Part shown: piece after piece, positions 35,461 to 45,426 of the stretch
How the letters are laid out: the number at the start of each line of letters is the position of its first letter
Position numbering within the stretch: position 1 is the first letter of the stretch
DNA from: Burkholderiaceae bacterium
GTDB taxonomy: Bacteria > Pseudomonadota > Gammaproteobacteria > Burkholderiales > Burkholderiaceae_C
DNA: 64,000 nt
Direction of reading: 5' to 3'
Assembly: GCA_019234815.1 (NCBI GenBank)
Contig: JAFALA010000007.1
Span: 62,001-126,000, forward strand
Notes under the pieces: model-generated
Told to the model about the DNA's origin: nothing
Database searches by the model: none
What the model saw: the letters and a program-made list of their open reading frames with translations, nothing else
Program-made: the position numbers and the translations under genes

Positions 35461-36402
35461 ATGGATTACCTGGCGGCCATTCGATCGTTCGTGCGCGCGG
35501 TGGATCTGGGCAGCTTTTCGAAAGCGGCTGCCGAGTCCGGCCTCAAGGTTTCGACCGTGTCGCGCCACGTTGCGTCCTTGGAGGCCGACATGCGCGTGGC
35601 ATTGCTGAATCGTTCGACCCACAGCCTGCACGTCACGGAGGCAGGTCGCATTTTTCATGAGCGGGCTTCGCGAATCCTGATTGAAGTCGAAGAGGCTCGC
35701 ACCTCCACGGCCTCGCTGAACGATAGGCCGCAGGGCACGCTGCGCCTCAACATGCCGGTGTCCTTCGGCCGCCGCCATGTGATGGCGCACTTGAAGGAGT
35801 TCCTGGCCCGCTACCCCGATATACGCATCGACGCGACGCTGACCGACGCCACCGTCGATCTGATCGAGGCCGGGGCTGACGTTGCTGTGCGCATCGGCGC
35901 TCTATCAGATTCCACGCTCGTGGCGCGCCGCCTTGCGACGCAGCACCGTGTCCCTGTGGCGAGCCCAGGCTACCTGGCTTCTCGCCCGCGACCGCAAAGG
36001 CCGCAGGATCTGTCGTTGCACGTGTGTCTATGTTTTGCGCTGCAAGCTGACGATGCCTGGTACTGCCGCACGTCGCAACAACCCGGAGCACCCCTGATCC
36101 GTGTGGAGGTGCAGGGACCGCTGCGTGTCAATGATTCCGAGGCGCTGCGCGAGGCGGCACTGGCGGACCTGGGCGTGGCGTTATTGCCCACCTGGCTGGT
36201 GGTTGATGACCTGCGTGCAGGACGCCTCGAAGCGATGTTGGTCGACCACGACTGGCAAATAGCGCCCGGTCCCGAGCGGGCGATCTGGGCCATCTACCCG
36301 CCCAAGAAAGTGGTCTCGCCCAAGGTCAGCGCGTTCATCGCCTTCCTGATGGAACGATTCGGCAGTCCGGCCTACTGGGACAGGCCTGCGGAAGGCAGAT
36401 GA
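35461..36402 (+). CDS. LysR-family transcriptional regulator, divergent to lrgAB
   Basis: The 313-residue protein has an N-terminal helix-turn-helix (MDYLAAIRSFVRAVDLGSFSKAAAESGLKVSTVSRHVASLE) and a periplasmic-binding-like effector domain (DATLTDATVDLIEAGADVAVRIG). GGGAAGGG precedes the ATG. The 108-base gap to lrgA, read divergently, is the normal LysR layout. The region just after the gene is AT-rich (36510-36545), with no terminator hairpin. Confidence 0.9.
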   Translation: MDYLAAIRSFVRAVDLGSFSKAAAESGLKVSTVSRHVASLEADMRVALLNRSTHSLHVTEAGRIFHERASRILIEVEEARTSTASLNDRPQGTLRLNMPVSFGRRHVMAHLKEFLARYPDIRIDATLTDATVDLIEAGADVAVRIGALSDSTLVARRLATQHRVPVASPGYLASRPRPQRPQDLSLHVCLCFALQADDAWYCRTSQQPGAPLIRVEVQGPLRVNDSEALREAALADLGVALLPTWLVVDDLRAGRLEAMLVDHDWQIAPGPERAIWAIYPPKKVVSPKVSAFIAFLMERFGSPAYWDRPAEGR

Positions 36403-36572
36403 GCAGCGACCGAAGTCAGCCGGCGCCAGCCGTCGTACCTCGTCGCATGCAAGGCGCCGGTGTCGCATTTGCTCGATTCCATGTTCGGGGAAACTGGGTG
36501 TATGGCAAGTTAACTCATTGATTTATATGAATATTTTTATTTCATCGCGTCAGCAAACTGCGATTCTTCGCG

Positions 36573-38189
36573 TTGGCTTCGCTCAACCAACGCGACGCGC
36601 CGGCGAAATGGCGCTCAAGTCAAGGTTTGAATGCGCGATATGCTCCATTTTGCCGATGTGCGGCATGCAGACCGAAGTTCGATGTGATCAATGACCACTT
36701 GCCTCGAGCGGGCCCGATTCTTTTTCTCCTGATTCAGACGATGCTGCTGGTATTCGTGCCGGCATGGCGTGAACCCGTTGCCTTGATCGCCATGGTGGCG
36801 GCGCCGGTCTGCACAGCTTGGGCATTGTGGCGGCGCAGTCGGCGCGAACAAGATTTCGCTCGCCTAGGCTGGTTGTTGAGCGCGCTGGCAATGCTGATCT
36901 GGAGCATGGGAGCCGCCGCCAACTTCCGCAACGAATGGCTGCTGGGTCTGGTTGAGGAGATGCAGCGCGACACGATGCTGGCCTTTCACCTGTCTGCGGT
37001 GCCGCTGGCATTCCTGCTCTCCGGCGATTGGCAATATAAGGGGCATGTACTGGCACGCTGCGTCGATGCGGTATTGGCGCTCGCGCTCGGCGGCTGCTAT
37101 TTTCTTGTGACTTGGGGGCTGCTGACTGCGCGCGGTCTACCAGATGATGCCGGCGTGGCCGAAATGGTCCGGCTGATTGATATCCAAAACCTGTTCATTG
37201 CCGTCGGTTCACTGATCCGCTGGTGGGCGGCGGCAAGGGTTGATGAGCGAACGCTATTTGGTGCGCTGACGCTGCACACTTGGCTCTACTTGGCGGTGGC
37301 CTTCATCAACAATCACTTTTTCGCTGGCAAACCGGAACTCGGGCCTGAGTACGCTTCCATTGTGACGGTGCCGTTCGTCCTGTTGTGGGTACTGAGCGGG
37401 CGCAGCGCGGGCTCGCAATTGCAGCGCGTGCCCAGCGCCCGCGTGGTCGGCGTCGTTCGAACGTTGGCGCCGATGGCGCTGGCAGGCGGTCTCCTGGTCG
37501 TGGCATTGATGCTGATTCGCCTCGATTATGTGCTGGGCGCATCCGCAGTCCTGCTGGCGGCTTTGGGCTACGTATTGCGCAGTGCCATCGCGCAGATCAG
37601 CCACATTGACCGCGGCAGTCAATTGGAAGTCATGGCCTTGACTGACGCATTGACGGGGCTCTATAACCGCCACTACCTGGACCATGCGCTGCCCGAGTTG
37701 TGGCGCCGCGATTCAGATTCGGCGCGCTCGGTCGGGGTGCTGATGATCGACATCGATCATTTCAAACAGCTTAACGACCGCTATGGTCATGCATGCGGCG
37801 ACGATTGTTTGCGTCAGGTTGCGCATGCATTAAAGGCACAACTGACGCGTGGCAACGATGTGCTTGCACGCTGGGGGGGCGAGGAGTTCATCGCCCTGGT
37901 TTGGGACGTTGACGCGAACCGCATCGAGCGGCTTGCCGAGCGACTACGCCATGCCGTCGAGGTTTTGCGGATCGAGAACCTCGACAGCCCGCTGGGCCAC
38001 ATCAGCATCAGCATCGGCGCGGCCAGTGTGCGCCTTGACGCGGGCGCACCGGAAAGCACGGATCCGACGGCACTGGTGCAACAAGCCGACCGCGCGCTAT
38101 ACCAAGCGAAGGCTTTCGGGCGCAACCGCGTTGAGTACTTCCACATGGATACCGCCAATCAGGTGGTCGAACATTCGATCGCGCTGTAG
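36573..38189 (+). CDS. Membrane-bound diguanylate cyclase
   Basis: The protein has about eight hydrophobic helices over residues 50-330 and then a GGDEF domain: MALTDALTGLYNRHYLD, IDIDHFKQLNDRYGHACGD, RWGGEEF and DRALYQAKAFGRNRV. The active motif GGEEF is intact, and RGND before it fits the RxxD product-inhibition site, so it should make cyclic di-GMP. The start is uncertain: the frame opens at TTG 36573, and a GTG at 36684 may be better. The N-terminal sensor was not matched to a named family. Confidence 0.88.
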   Translation: MASLNQRDAPAKWRSSQGLNARYAPFCRCAACRPKFDVINDHLPRAGPILFLLIQTMLLVFVPAWREPVALIAMVAAPVCTAWALWRRSRREQDFARLGWLLSALAMLIWSMGAAANFRNEWLLGLVEEMQRDTMLAFHLSAVPLAFLLSGDWQYKGHVLARCVDAVLALALGGCYFLVTWGLLTARGLPDDAGVAEMVRLIDIQNLFIAVGSLIRWWAAARVDERTLFGALTLHTWLYLAVAFINNHFFAGKPELGPEYASIVTVPFVLLWVLSGRSAGSQLQRVPSARVVGVVRTLAPMALAGGLLVVALMLIRLDYVLGASAVLLAALGYVLRSAIAQISHIDRGSQLEVMALTDALTGLYNRHYLDHALPELWRRDSDSARSVGVLMIDIDHFKQLNDRYGHACGDDCLRQVAHALKAQLTRGNDVLARWGGEEFIALVWDVDANRIERLAERLRHAVEVLRIENLDSPLGHISISIGAASVRLDAGAPESTDPTALVQQADRALYQAKAFGRNRVEYFHMDTANQVVEHSIAL

Positions 38190-38341
38190 CGGACTTCCCA
38201 TGTTGGCCGAGAAGCGGGCAAGACAATATTGATATTCAACGCTGAGCTATGCATGCAGCGCTGGACGGAAGTGGTCAACCTGTTCTGGACAAGATCGCGG
38301 CAGACCGGCCATCGCGGCAGCCGGCAGTCGTGGGCCCAAAT

Positions 38342-38809
38342 TCAAGCGATCTTTGAGTTGGCGAGCGGCGCGACACGCGACCGGCCGGCCATCCGAAGAC
38401 CGTCCCGGGCGTTGAGAACCATGAGACTGAAATTGACTGCGCCGGCGATCAGCTCGACACACTGGACGACATAGAAGGCGGCATCGAAAGCGCCCGCCGC
38501 CGCCCAGTGATTCAGCGCAAGGGCGCAGGGCACCAGAACCAGAAGGCCGTTGGCGGCAATGATGGGCATGCGCTTCTTCTTTTGATCAGCGAGCCGTCCC
38601 TTGCGCGATTTTCCAAGGAACATGCCACTTCCTCCGGTCGCTGCCATGGCCGGAATCATGATCCACAGACCGGGCGACACGATCAGCGACTTCAGCTGCG
38701 CAATCGTTGCGTGCGACCCCAACAATTCCGTCAAGACCGTGGATATGAAAAATGTGGCAATGCAAAGCATGGCTGAGATTCCAGCGACCAGATGAACGCG
38801 TTTTGACAT
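38342..38809 (-). CDS. Small membrane protein of unknown function
   Basis: The 155-residue protein has four hydrophobic segments (for example LVAGISAMLCIATFFISTVL and LIVSPGLWIMIPAMAATGG) separated by a basic loop (GKSRKGRLADQKKKRM). AAGGA precedes the ATG at 38809. It is divergent from the LysR gene at 38940, which probably controls it. The family was not recognised. Confidence 0.75.
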   Translation of the reverse strand: MSKRVHLVAGISAMLCIATFFISTVLTELLGSHATIAQLKSLIVSPGLWIMIPAMAATGGSGMFLGKSRKGRLADQKKKRMPIIAANGLLVLVPCALALNHWAAAGAFDAAFYVVQCVELIAGAVNFSLMVLNARDGLRMAGRSRVAPLANSKIA

Positions 38810-38939
38810 GACAAATCCTTCGGAGTGCTTGTGGTGAGTGACTGAACTGTAGGAGCCGCCTTGCATCCGGCATAGCCCGCATCTGGCAACTCATTGTTTG
38901 GAGTTGAATGACAATCCAGGCACATCACCGGAGCAGTCC

Positions 38940-39857
38940 ATGGATCGATTCGACGCCATGCGAGCCCTTGTGCAAGTCTTGGATAGCGGCAGCTACACCA
39001 AGGCAGCTCGGCAGCTCAACTTGCACAAGGCAACAGTCAGCCAGCAGATTCAGCAACTCGAAGACAAGCTCGGCGTACGGCTGCTCACCCGCACGACCCG
39101 ATCCGTTTCGCCGACCGAGGAGGGGCTCGCCTACTACCGGCACGCATGCACCGTCCTGCAGCAGGTGGACGAGATGGAGGCGTTGCTGCGCAAAGGCGGC
39201 AACGCTCCGGCGGGACACCTGCGCGTCGACGTGCCCGTCGCCATGGGCCGATTGGTGTTTGCGCCCGAGATGCGCGGCTTTCTTGAGCGCTACCCCCGGA
39301 TCACCCTGGAGTTGAGCTGCACCGATCGGGTCGTCGATTTGATTCCAGAGGGCGTGGATTGCGCGCTGCGAGGAGGTCCGCTGCCAGATTCAAGGCTGAC
39401 GGCGCGGCGTGTCGGCGATCTGCGATTCGTGCTGTGTGCCGCGCCAAGCTACATCGAACAGCATGGTCTGCCCGCCGCGCCAGAAGAGTTGATCCGCCAT
39501 CAGCAGGTTGGGTATGTGCTCGCGTCGACAGGAAAGGTGCGCCCGGTGATTTTAGAAAGAGGGGGCCAGACCAATGAATGCGCCGTTCCCGCCCGGTTTG
39601 TCACGACCGACAGTGCCGCGGCCCTCAGCGCGGGGCTCGATGGGCTGGGCATCACCGTGCTGGCCGAGTTCGTGGCTGGCCACTACATGGCCAGCGGCGC
39701 CTTGGTTCGTGTACTGCCGGGTTGGAATTGTCCGTCGCTGCCCTTGCACCTGGTGACACCCACCAACCGGAAGCGCACGGCGCGGGTGCAAGCCTTCATG
39801 GACTGGGCACACGCATTGCTGCTACGCCGACTCGGGGCGCAACTGGGCGTTCGTTGA
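38940..39857 (+). CDS. LysR-family transcriptional regulator
   Basis: The 305-residue protein opens MDRFDAMRALVQVLDSGSYTKAARQLNLHKATVSQQIQQLE, a canonical LysR helix-turn-helix, with the effector domain following (ELSCTDRVVDLIPEGVDCALRGG). It is of the type that often controls a divergent exporter or membrane protein, here at 38342-38809. GGAG lies before the ATG. Confidence 0.9.
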   Translation: MDRFDAMRALVQVLDSGSYTKAARQLNLHKATVSQQIQQLEDKLGVRLLTRTTRSVSPTEEGLAYYRHACTVLQQVDEMEALLRKGGNAPAGHLRVDVPVAMGRLVFAPEMRGFLERYPRITLELSCTDRVVDLIPEGVDCALRGGPLPDSRLTARRVGDLRFVLCAAPSYIEQHGLPAAPEELIRHQQVGYVLASTGKVRPVILERGGQTNECAVPARFVTTDSAAALSAGLDGLGITVLAEFVAGHYMASGALVRVLPGWNCPSLPLHLVTPTNRKRTARVQAFMDWAHALLLRRLGAQLGVR

Positions 39858-39991
39858 TGCGGCGTGGCGCCGATTCAGCCCTGGTCAGCGTCCGTACTGA
39901 AAAACTTCAGCGTGACCTGGTTCATCTATGAGATCGTTTGCAATGCGTTTTGAGTCAAATCAAGTTGCGTCAATCAAGTAGGTGTTTTTAC

Positions 39992-40011
39992 TATAATGCA
40001 ATCGATTGCAT
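39992..40011 (+). promoter_or_regulatory. -10 box and LacI-type operator before the TonB receptor gene
   Basis: TATAAT at 39992-39997 is a consensus -10 box. ATGCAATCGATTGCAT at 39996-40011 is a perfect 16-base palindrome with the central CG typical of LacI-family sites, placed over the start of transcription. The inner 14 bases recur exactly at 45333-45346. Confidence 0.82.
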
Positions 40012-40157
40012 TGATTGCGGAATCCAATGCACGAAGTTTGCTGCGCATGCCGAGGCCTTGGTGGTGGACGGGGTGGGCGAATGAACTTTCGGTGCGCGCC
40101 AAGCGGCGTGCACATGCCCTGAGAGACCAAAACCAATCCCTATTCCAGGAGACAACC

Positions 40158-42491
40158 ATGCGCCTCAAGTCGAACTATCAACACCTTGCCAGGACCGCTG
40201 TGGCGGCGGCGATATTGCATGCAGGGGTGGCCAACGCCCAGACTGCCGATGCAGGAAATGGGATTGAAAACACCAAGGGCCCGACGCTGAACCTTGACAG
40301 CGTGGTGGTGACGGGCACATCCATCGCGACGTCCAAAATGAAATCCAGCGTGGCGGTGAGTTCGGTCGACGCTGACCAAATTGCATTGAATCAGCCGCAG
40401 AACGCGGCCGACGTGCTGAGCGCGATTCCTGGCCTGTTCGTGCAGTCCAGCGGCGGAGGCGGCAACGCGAATGTGACGGTGCGCGGTTTGCCCATCACGG
40501 CCGGCGGCTCGCGCTATCTGCAGTTTCAGGAGGATGGCTTGCCTGTCGTCCTGTTCGGCGACATCGCATTCGGCAATCCTGACGACTTCATCCGCATGGA
40601 CACCTCGGTCGATCATGTCGAGGCATTGCGCGGAGGTACCGGATCAACGTTGAGCACCAACGGACCCGGTGGCATCGTCAACTTCATCAGCAAGACCGGC
40701 GACGAGCAGGGCGGCAGCGTCGGGCTGACGACCGGTCTGGGGTTCCAGGACAATCGCTATGATTTCAGCTACGGCGGCAAGCTCGACGCCAAGACCCGCT
40801 TCTTCATTGGCGGCTATTACGAATCCGGCGAAGGTCCGCGCATCGACAGCGCTACTGCACTTCAAGGCGGACAGATCAAGGGCAACATCACGCACGATTT
40901 CGACATCGGCTATGTCCGCCTGAACTTCAAGCATCTCGACGACCAGCAACCCATGTACATGCCTGCGCCGGTGCGTATCAGCGGCGGTTCGATCAACACT
41001 ATTCCAGGCATTGATCCGCGAACGTACACCGGCTATTCGCCCTTCATGCCCACGGACCAGGTGCTGAACAACAACAACACCCCTTCGACGATCAATCTCA
41101 ACAACGGCATGAGCAGCACGGCCAATGCGCTGGGGCTGGAAACACACTTGCGCCTGAACGATGGATGGGTGCTGGACGACAAGTTCCGCATCGCCTCGAA
41201 TTCGGGGCAGTGGGCGGCCTTCTTTCCCGGCAGCGCAGTGGCGGCGGCGCCGGCGGATGCGGTCTATGCCAATGGCCCGAGCGCTGGCAAGGCCTACGCC
41301 GGACTGGCCCTGACCAATGTGGTCTTTGACGTGAACGTCAAAGACCTTGGCAATACGGTGAACGACGCCAAGCTGACCCAGGTGTTCGACAACCTCTATG
41401 GGGGGCGGCTGACCGCAGGGGCGGGCCTGTTCACCGACACACAGCATGTCGACCTGGTGTGGAATTTCAACAGCTACTTGACCAGCGCCGCCAGCACGCC
41501 CATGCCGCTCAACAGTGCGACAGCGGGCGCCAGCGGCAATGGATTTCAAGGGCCTGCGTTCGGACTGTGCTGCGCCCGCGATATTGAAGCCAGTTACCAG
41601 ACCACTGCGCCCTACGTGTTTGGAACCTACGAAATTGGATCCTGGACGCTGGACGGCAGCGTCCGCCAGGACAACCAGAAGGCCAGCGGGTATTACAACC
41701 AGGGCGTGGCCAGCAGCACCAGTCCCACGGGCAGCGCCTATGTGCAGGCGAACCAGGTGCCCATCGACTACAGCCTGAGCCATACCGAATACTCGCTGGG
41801 AGCCAATTTCGCCCTGAACAAGAACGTCGCCTTCTTTGGCCGTTACAGCGAAGGCGCGTCATTCAATGCCGATCGGATCATGTTCAACGGTCCCTTGAGT
41901 GGATCGGCCCATGTGCCCTTGAACGTGGTCAAGCAACTGGAGGCGGGCATGAAGGCGCGCTACGGTGCGCTGAGTACCTTTGTCACTTTCTTTGACGCTC
42001 GTACGTCCGAATACAACTACAGCGCAACCACGCAGAATGCGGGCGCAGGCGTGTACGACGGTAAGGGCGTGGAAATTGAAGCCGGCTATCGGATGGGAGA
42101 TTTCCATCTCAGCGCCGGGCTCACCTATACCGATTCGAACACGGTTTCATACACCGGCAATACCAACCAGGTCGGGCAGCCGACGAATCGGCAGCCCAAG
42201 TTCATGTATCAATTCGGCCCTGGCTACACCACGGATCGGCTGGACGTCGGCTTGAACATTCAAGGTGTCGGCAGCGCGACGGAAACCGATAACGTCGCAC
42301 CCAACAACACGCTGCCGGCCTACACCGTCGTCAACGGGCATTTTGCCTACAACTTCAATCCGCAAACCAGCCTGATGATCGGTGTCTACAACCTCTTCAA
42401 CACGCTGGCCTACACCGAGCTGGATGGCACCACGAGTGCCCGTGCGCTCAATGGGCGGACAGCCAAGGCAAGCTTGAAGTACAGCTTCTGA
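40158..42491 (+). CDS. TonB-dependent outer-membrane receptor, probable sucrose transporter
   Basis: The 777-residue protein has a signal peptide (to about residue 28, VANAQ), a plug domain (residues about 45-170: VVVTGTSIATSKMK, GLFVQSSGGGGNANVTVRGLP, EALRGGTGSTLSTNGPGGIVNFI) and a barrel ending in KASLKYSF. The ATG at 40158 follows AGGAG; earlier starts lie in the operator. Co-regulation with sucrose phosphorylase and the sugar permease points to sucrose uptake. No tonB, exbB or exbD gene lies here. Confidence 0.88.
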   Translation: MRLKSNYQHLARTAVAAAILHAGVANAQTADAGNGIENTKGPTLNLDSVVVTGTSIATSKMKSSVAVSSVDADQIALNQPQNAADVLSAIPGLFVQSSGGGGNANVTVRGLPITAGGSRYLQFQEDGLPVVLFGDIAFGNPDDFIRMDTSVDHVEALRGGTGSTLSTNGPGGIVNFISKTGDEQGGSVGLTTGLGFQDNRYDFSYGGKLDAKTRFFIGGYYESGEGPRIDSATALQGGQIKGNITHDFDIGYVRLNFKHLDDQQPMYMPAPVRISGGSINTIPGIDPRTYTGYSPFMPTDQVLNNNNTPSTINLNNGMSSTANALGLETHLRLNDGWVLDDKFRIASNSGQWAAFFPGSAVAAAPADAVYANGPSAGKAYAGLALTNVVFDVNVKDLGNTVNDAKLTQVFDNLYGGRLTAGAGLFTDTQHVDLVWNFNSYLTSAASTPMPLNSATAGASGNGFQGPAFGLCCARDIEASYQTTAPYVFGTYEIGSWTLDGSVRQDNQKASGYYNQGVASSTSPTGSAYVQANQVPIDYSLSHTEYSLGANFALNKNVAFFGRYSEGASFNADRIMFNGPLSGSAHVPLNVVKQLEAGMKARYGALSTFVTFFDARTSEYNYSATTQNAGAGVYDGKGVEIEAGYRMGDFHLSAGLTYTDSNTVSYTGNTNQVGQPTNRQPKFMYQFGPGYTTDRLDVGLNIQGVGSATETDNVAPNNTLPAYTVVNGHFAYNFNPQTSLMIGVYNLFNTLAYTELDGTTSARALNGRTAKASLKYSF

Positions 42492-42571
42492 CCCGGGAAG
42501 CGGCGCCGCTCTTTGTGCAGCTCCACGAGGGTTGCCTAGAGCGGCCCCTCCAGCGAATCCAGTCCATCTCA

Positions 42572-44080
42572 ATGAAAAACCAGGTCCAGCTCATCACCTA
42601 CGTCGACCGCCTGTCAGGTGGCTCCCTGCATGAGCTTCAAGCCATGCTTTGCGAACCGGACGGCCCGCTCCACGATCTGTTTGGCGGCGTCCACTTGCTG
42701 CCTTTCTATTACCAGATCGATGGCGCCGATGCCGGCTTCGATCCCATCGATCACCTGCGTGTCGACGACCGCCTGGGCGACTGGTCTGATGTGGCCGCCT
42801 TGTCGGAGAAAGTGGACGTGATGGCCGATGTCATCGTGAACCATGTTTCTTCCGGATCGCCGCAGTTCCAGGATTTTCTGGCGCGTGGCCAGGCGTCTGA
42901 ATTCAATGGCATGTTCCTGACCCGGGATGCCGTATTCCCCAAGGGCGCCAGCGACGCGGAACTGAAGGCCATCTACCGTCCGAGGCCGGGTTCTCCATTC
43001 ACGCCGGTCGTCTTGAAAGGCGGCCAAACCCAGCTGCTCTGGACCACTTTCACGCCCCAGCAGATCGACATCGACGTCCACCATACGCAAGGGCGCGCCT
43101 ACCTGAGCGCCATACTCAAGCAACTGGCTGCGGCAGGTGTTCGAATGACGCGGCTGGACGCGATTGGCTACGCCATCAAGAAGGCGGGAAGCAATTGCTT
43201 CATGCTGCCGGAGACTTTTGATTTCATTGCCGGCTTCGCCGCCGAGGCGCGGGCGCTGGGGATCGAAATCTTGGTGGAGATTCATTCTTACTACCAAACG
43301 CAGATCGAGATTGCCAGGTATGTGGACTGGGTCTATGACTTCGCGCTGCCGCCCCTGGTGTTGCACGCGCTCAACTTCAACACCAGCGCAGGGCTCAGGC
43401 GCTGGCTGTCCATCAGGCCGCGCAATGCCGTGACCGTGCTGGACACGCATGACGGCATTGGCATCATCGACATCGGCGCGGACAAGGCAGACAGAAGCGG
43501 CAGGCCAGGACTGGTGCCGGACAGCGAACTTGATGCGCTGGTGGAACGGATTCACACGGCGTCTCTGGACCAAAGTCGCCAGGCCACCGGTGCAGCAGCC
43601 TCCAATCTGGACCTCTATCAGGTCAATTGCACCTTTTACGATGCATTGGGCCGCAACGATACCGACTATTTGATTGCACGTGCCATTCAATTCTTCGTGC
43701 CAGGCGTGCCTCAGGTGTATTACGTCGGACTGCTGGCGGGTTGCAACGACATGGACTTGCTGCTCAAGTCAGGTGTCGGCCGAAATATCAACCGCCACTA
43801 CTACCAGGTAGGAGAAGTGGCTGAGGCGGTGCAAAGGCCTGTGGTGCAGACCTTGTTGGGCTTGATTCGCTGGCGCAACAGCCACCCCTCCTTTCAAGGT
43901 GAATTCGAGCTTCTGTCCGGCGGCAGCGACGTTTTGAGCTTGCGTTGGAGCAGGGAGGACGCATGGGCGCAGCTGGACGTGGATCTGGTCAGGCACTCAT
44001 TGCGGATCAGAAGCAGTGGTGACTCGGAGTTCAGCCATTTTCATCGCGATGCCGGGGCGACGTTGGGGCGTGAACGTTAG
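42572..44080 (+). CDS. Sucrose phosphorylase (GH13_18)
   Basis: The 502-residue enzyme matches sucrose phosphorylase rather than a hydrolase: VQLITYVDRLSGGSLHEL at the start, VDVMADVIVNHVSSGSPQF, the nucleophile in RMTRLDAIGYAIKKAG, the acid/base in ILVEIHSYYQTQIEIARYV and TVLDTHDGIGIIDIG. It would convert sucrose and phosphate into glucose-1-phosphate and fructose in the cytoplasm, saving one ATP. The gene is 80 bases after the receptor gene and probably co-transcribed. Confidence 0.88.
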   Translation: MKNQVQLITYVDRLSGGSLHELQAMLCEPDGPLHDLFGGVHLLPFYYQIDGADAGFDPIDHLRVDDRLGDWSDVAALSEKVDVMADVIVNHVSSGSPQFQDFLARGQASEFNGMFLTRDAVFPKGASDAELKAIYRPRPGSPFTPVVLKGGQTQLLWTTFTPQQIDIDVHHTQGRAYLSAILKQLAAAGVRMTRLDAIGYAIKKAGSNCFMLPETFDFIAGFAAEARALGIEILVEIHSYYQTQIEIARYVDWVYDFALPPLVLHALNFNTSAGLRRWLSIRPRNAVTVLDTHDGIGIIDIGADKADRSGRPGLVPDSELDALVERIHTASLDQSRQATGAAASNLDLYQVNCTFYDALGRNDTDYLIARAIQFFVPGVPQVYYVGLLAGCNDMDLLLKSGVGRNINRHYYQVGEVAEAVQRPVVQTLLGLIRWRNSHPSFQGEFELLSGGSDVLSLRWSREDAWAQLDVDLVRHSLRIRSSGDSEFSHFHRDAGATLGRER

Positions 44081-44218
44081 GAATTGAATCATTGACCCAA
44101 GGGTATGAGGTCTGGGCTGGAAGTCGATGGCGAAGCTGCGACAATTCCAGCTTGCAGGGCCGCCTTGATGCGGGGATCGACTTGCCCCGATGCTGCTCGG
44201 CCTGCGAGGAATGCCCCT

Positions 44219-45286
44219 ATGCCGAGATCCAAACAGCCCCCTGCCACTGATTCGACGAGTTCGTCGCCCGATCCGCGACGACTGCAAATGGATGACATTG
44301 CCAGGCTGGCGGGTGTTTCAACGGCAACCGTGTCGCGTGCCTTGAACGGGAGCAAGCTCATCAACGAGGAGACGCGTAAGCGCATCGTCGAACTCGCGCG
44401 GTCGCTCAATTACACCGTCAATGTGGCGGCGCGAAATTTGCGCATTCAGGAAAACCGCACAGTGGCGGTCGTCGTCCCCTACGACGCAAAGTCCCGCCAG
44501 CACATTTCGGATCCCTTTTTCCTTTCCATCGTCGGTTCGATCGCCGACGCGTTGACCGACCGTGGCTACGACATGCTGCTGTCGCGAGTCGATGCAGAAC
44601 GCCTGGATCTGGCCGCCGGCTGGCTGGATTCGGGCAAGGCCATCGGCTTGATCCTGATCGGACAATGGCGCCATCACGATCAGCTCAACGAAATGGCGAT
44701 GCGAAAACTGCCGCTGGTGGTGTGGGGAGGAGAAATGCCGCAGCAGCTCTATTGCAGCGTAGGCGGGGACAACCAGCTTGGGGGCGCACTGGCAACCCGG
44801 CATCTGCTGCAATCAGGCCGGCGCCGTGTGGCGTTCGTAGGCGATGCCAAGCTGCCTGAGGTGTGGTTGCGTCAACAGGGTTATGCGTTGGCACTGAAAG
44901 AAGCGGGATTGAAAGCGGATCCCGAACTGGAACTGGCCGCCCCGTTTGAGCCAAGCGCAGCAACAGAATTCCTGCGTGAATTCTGTGCTCTCCATCAGGA
45001 TTTCGACGCAGCGCTGTGCTGCAGCGATGTACTGGCGCTGCTCATGATCCAGGTCTTGCGTGCACAAGGGAGGCGTGTGCCGGAGGATGTCGCCATCGTT
45101 GGTTATGACGACATGCCGCTGGCCGCCTATTGCGATCCGCCGTTGACGACAGTGCATCAGCCGGTGGCCGAGGCCGGCGTTCAAATGGTGGAAGCTTTGG
45201 TTGCCCAGATGAGCGGTGATCGAGCTTTGTCGCGCACGATGCCTGTTTACTTGTACCAGCGCAAAAGCACGCTGGCAGGGGCCTAG
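44219..45286 (+). CDS. LacI-family repressor of the sucrose regulon
   Basis: The protein has an N-terminal LacI helix-turn-helix (MDDIARLAGVSTATVSRALNGSKLINEETRKRI) after a 25-residue Ser/Pro-rich tail, then a periplasmic-binding-like sugar domain (DVLALLMIQVLRAQGRRVPEDVAIVGYDDMPLAAYCDPPLTTVHQP). The ATG at 44219 follows GAGGA; frames extend upstream. It lies between the phosphorylase and kinase genes, and its likely binding site is TGCAATCGATTGCA. Confidence 0.9.
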   Translation: MPRSKQPPATDSTSSSPDPRRLQMDDIARLAGVSTATVSRALNGSKLINEETRKRIVELARSLNYTVNVAARNLRIQENRTVAVVVPYDAKSRQHISDPFFLSIVGSIADALTDRGYDMLLSRVDAERLDLAAGWLDSGKAIGLILIGQWRHHDQLNEMAMRKLPLVVWGGEMPQQLYCSVGGDNQLGGALATRHLLQSGRRRVAFVGDAKLPEVWLRQQGYALALKEAGLKADPELELAAPFEPSAATEFLREFCALHQDFDAALCCSDVLALLMIQVLRAQGRRVPEDVAIVGYDDMPLAAYCDPPLTTVHQPVAEAGVQMVEALVAQMSGDRALSRTMPVYLYQRKSTLAGA

Positions 45287-45332
45287 CAAGGAAGGCGCTC
45301 CACGCGCTTGGTTTGTGCTGGAAAGCCCTGTA

Positions 45333-45346
45333 TGCAATCGATTGCA
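45333..45346. promoter_or_regulatory. LacI-type operator before the kinase-permease unit
   Basis: TGCAATCGATTGCA is a perfect palindrome and identical to the inner 14 bases of the site at 39996-40011. It lies 81 bases before the kinase start and 47 bases after the repressor stop. Confidence 0.82.
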
Positions 45347-45426
45347 AAACACTGAAGACGCGTCCAGAATACGGGGCGCGATGCAGCCCTGGATGGGGGC
45401 GTCAAACAGCAAGACAGGAGACAAAA

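Noticed and set aside
36573-36683. First 37 residues of the diguanylate cyclase frame
   Set aside because: They begin at a TTG, are Cys/Arg-rich and hydrophilic, and may be untranslated. The gene itself is kept, with the start marked uncertain.
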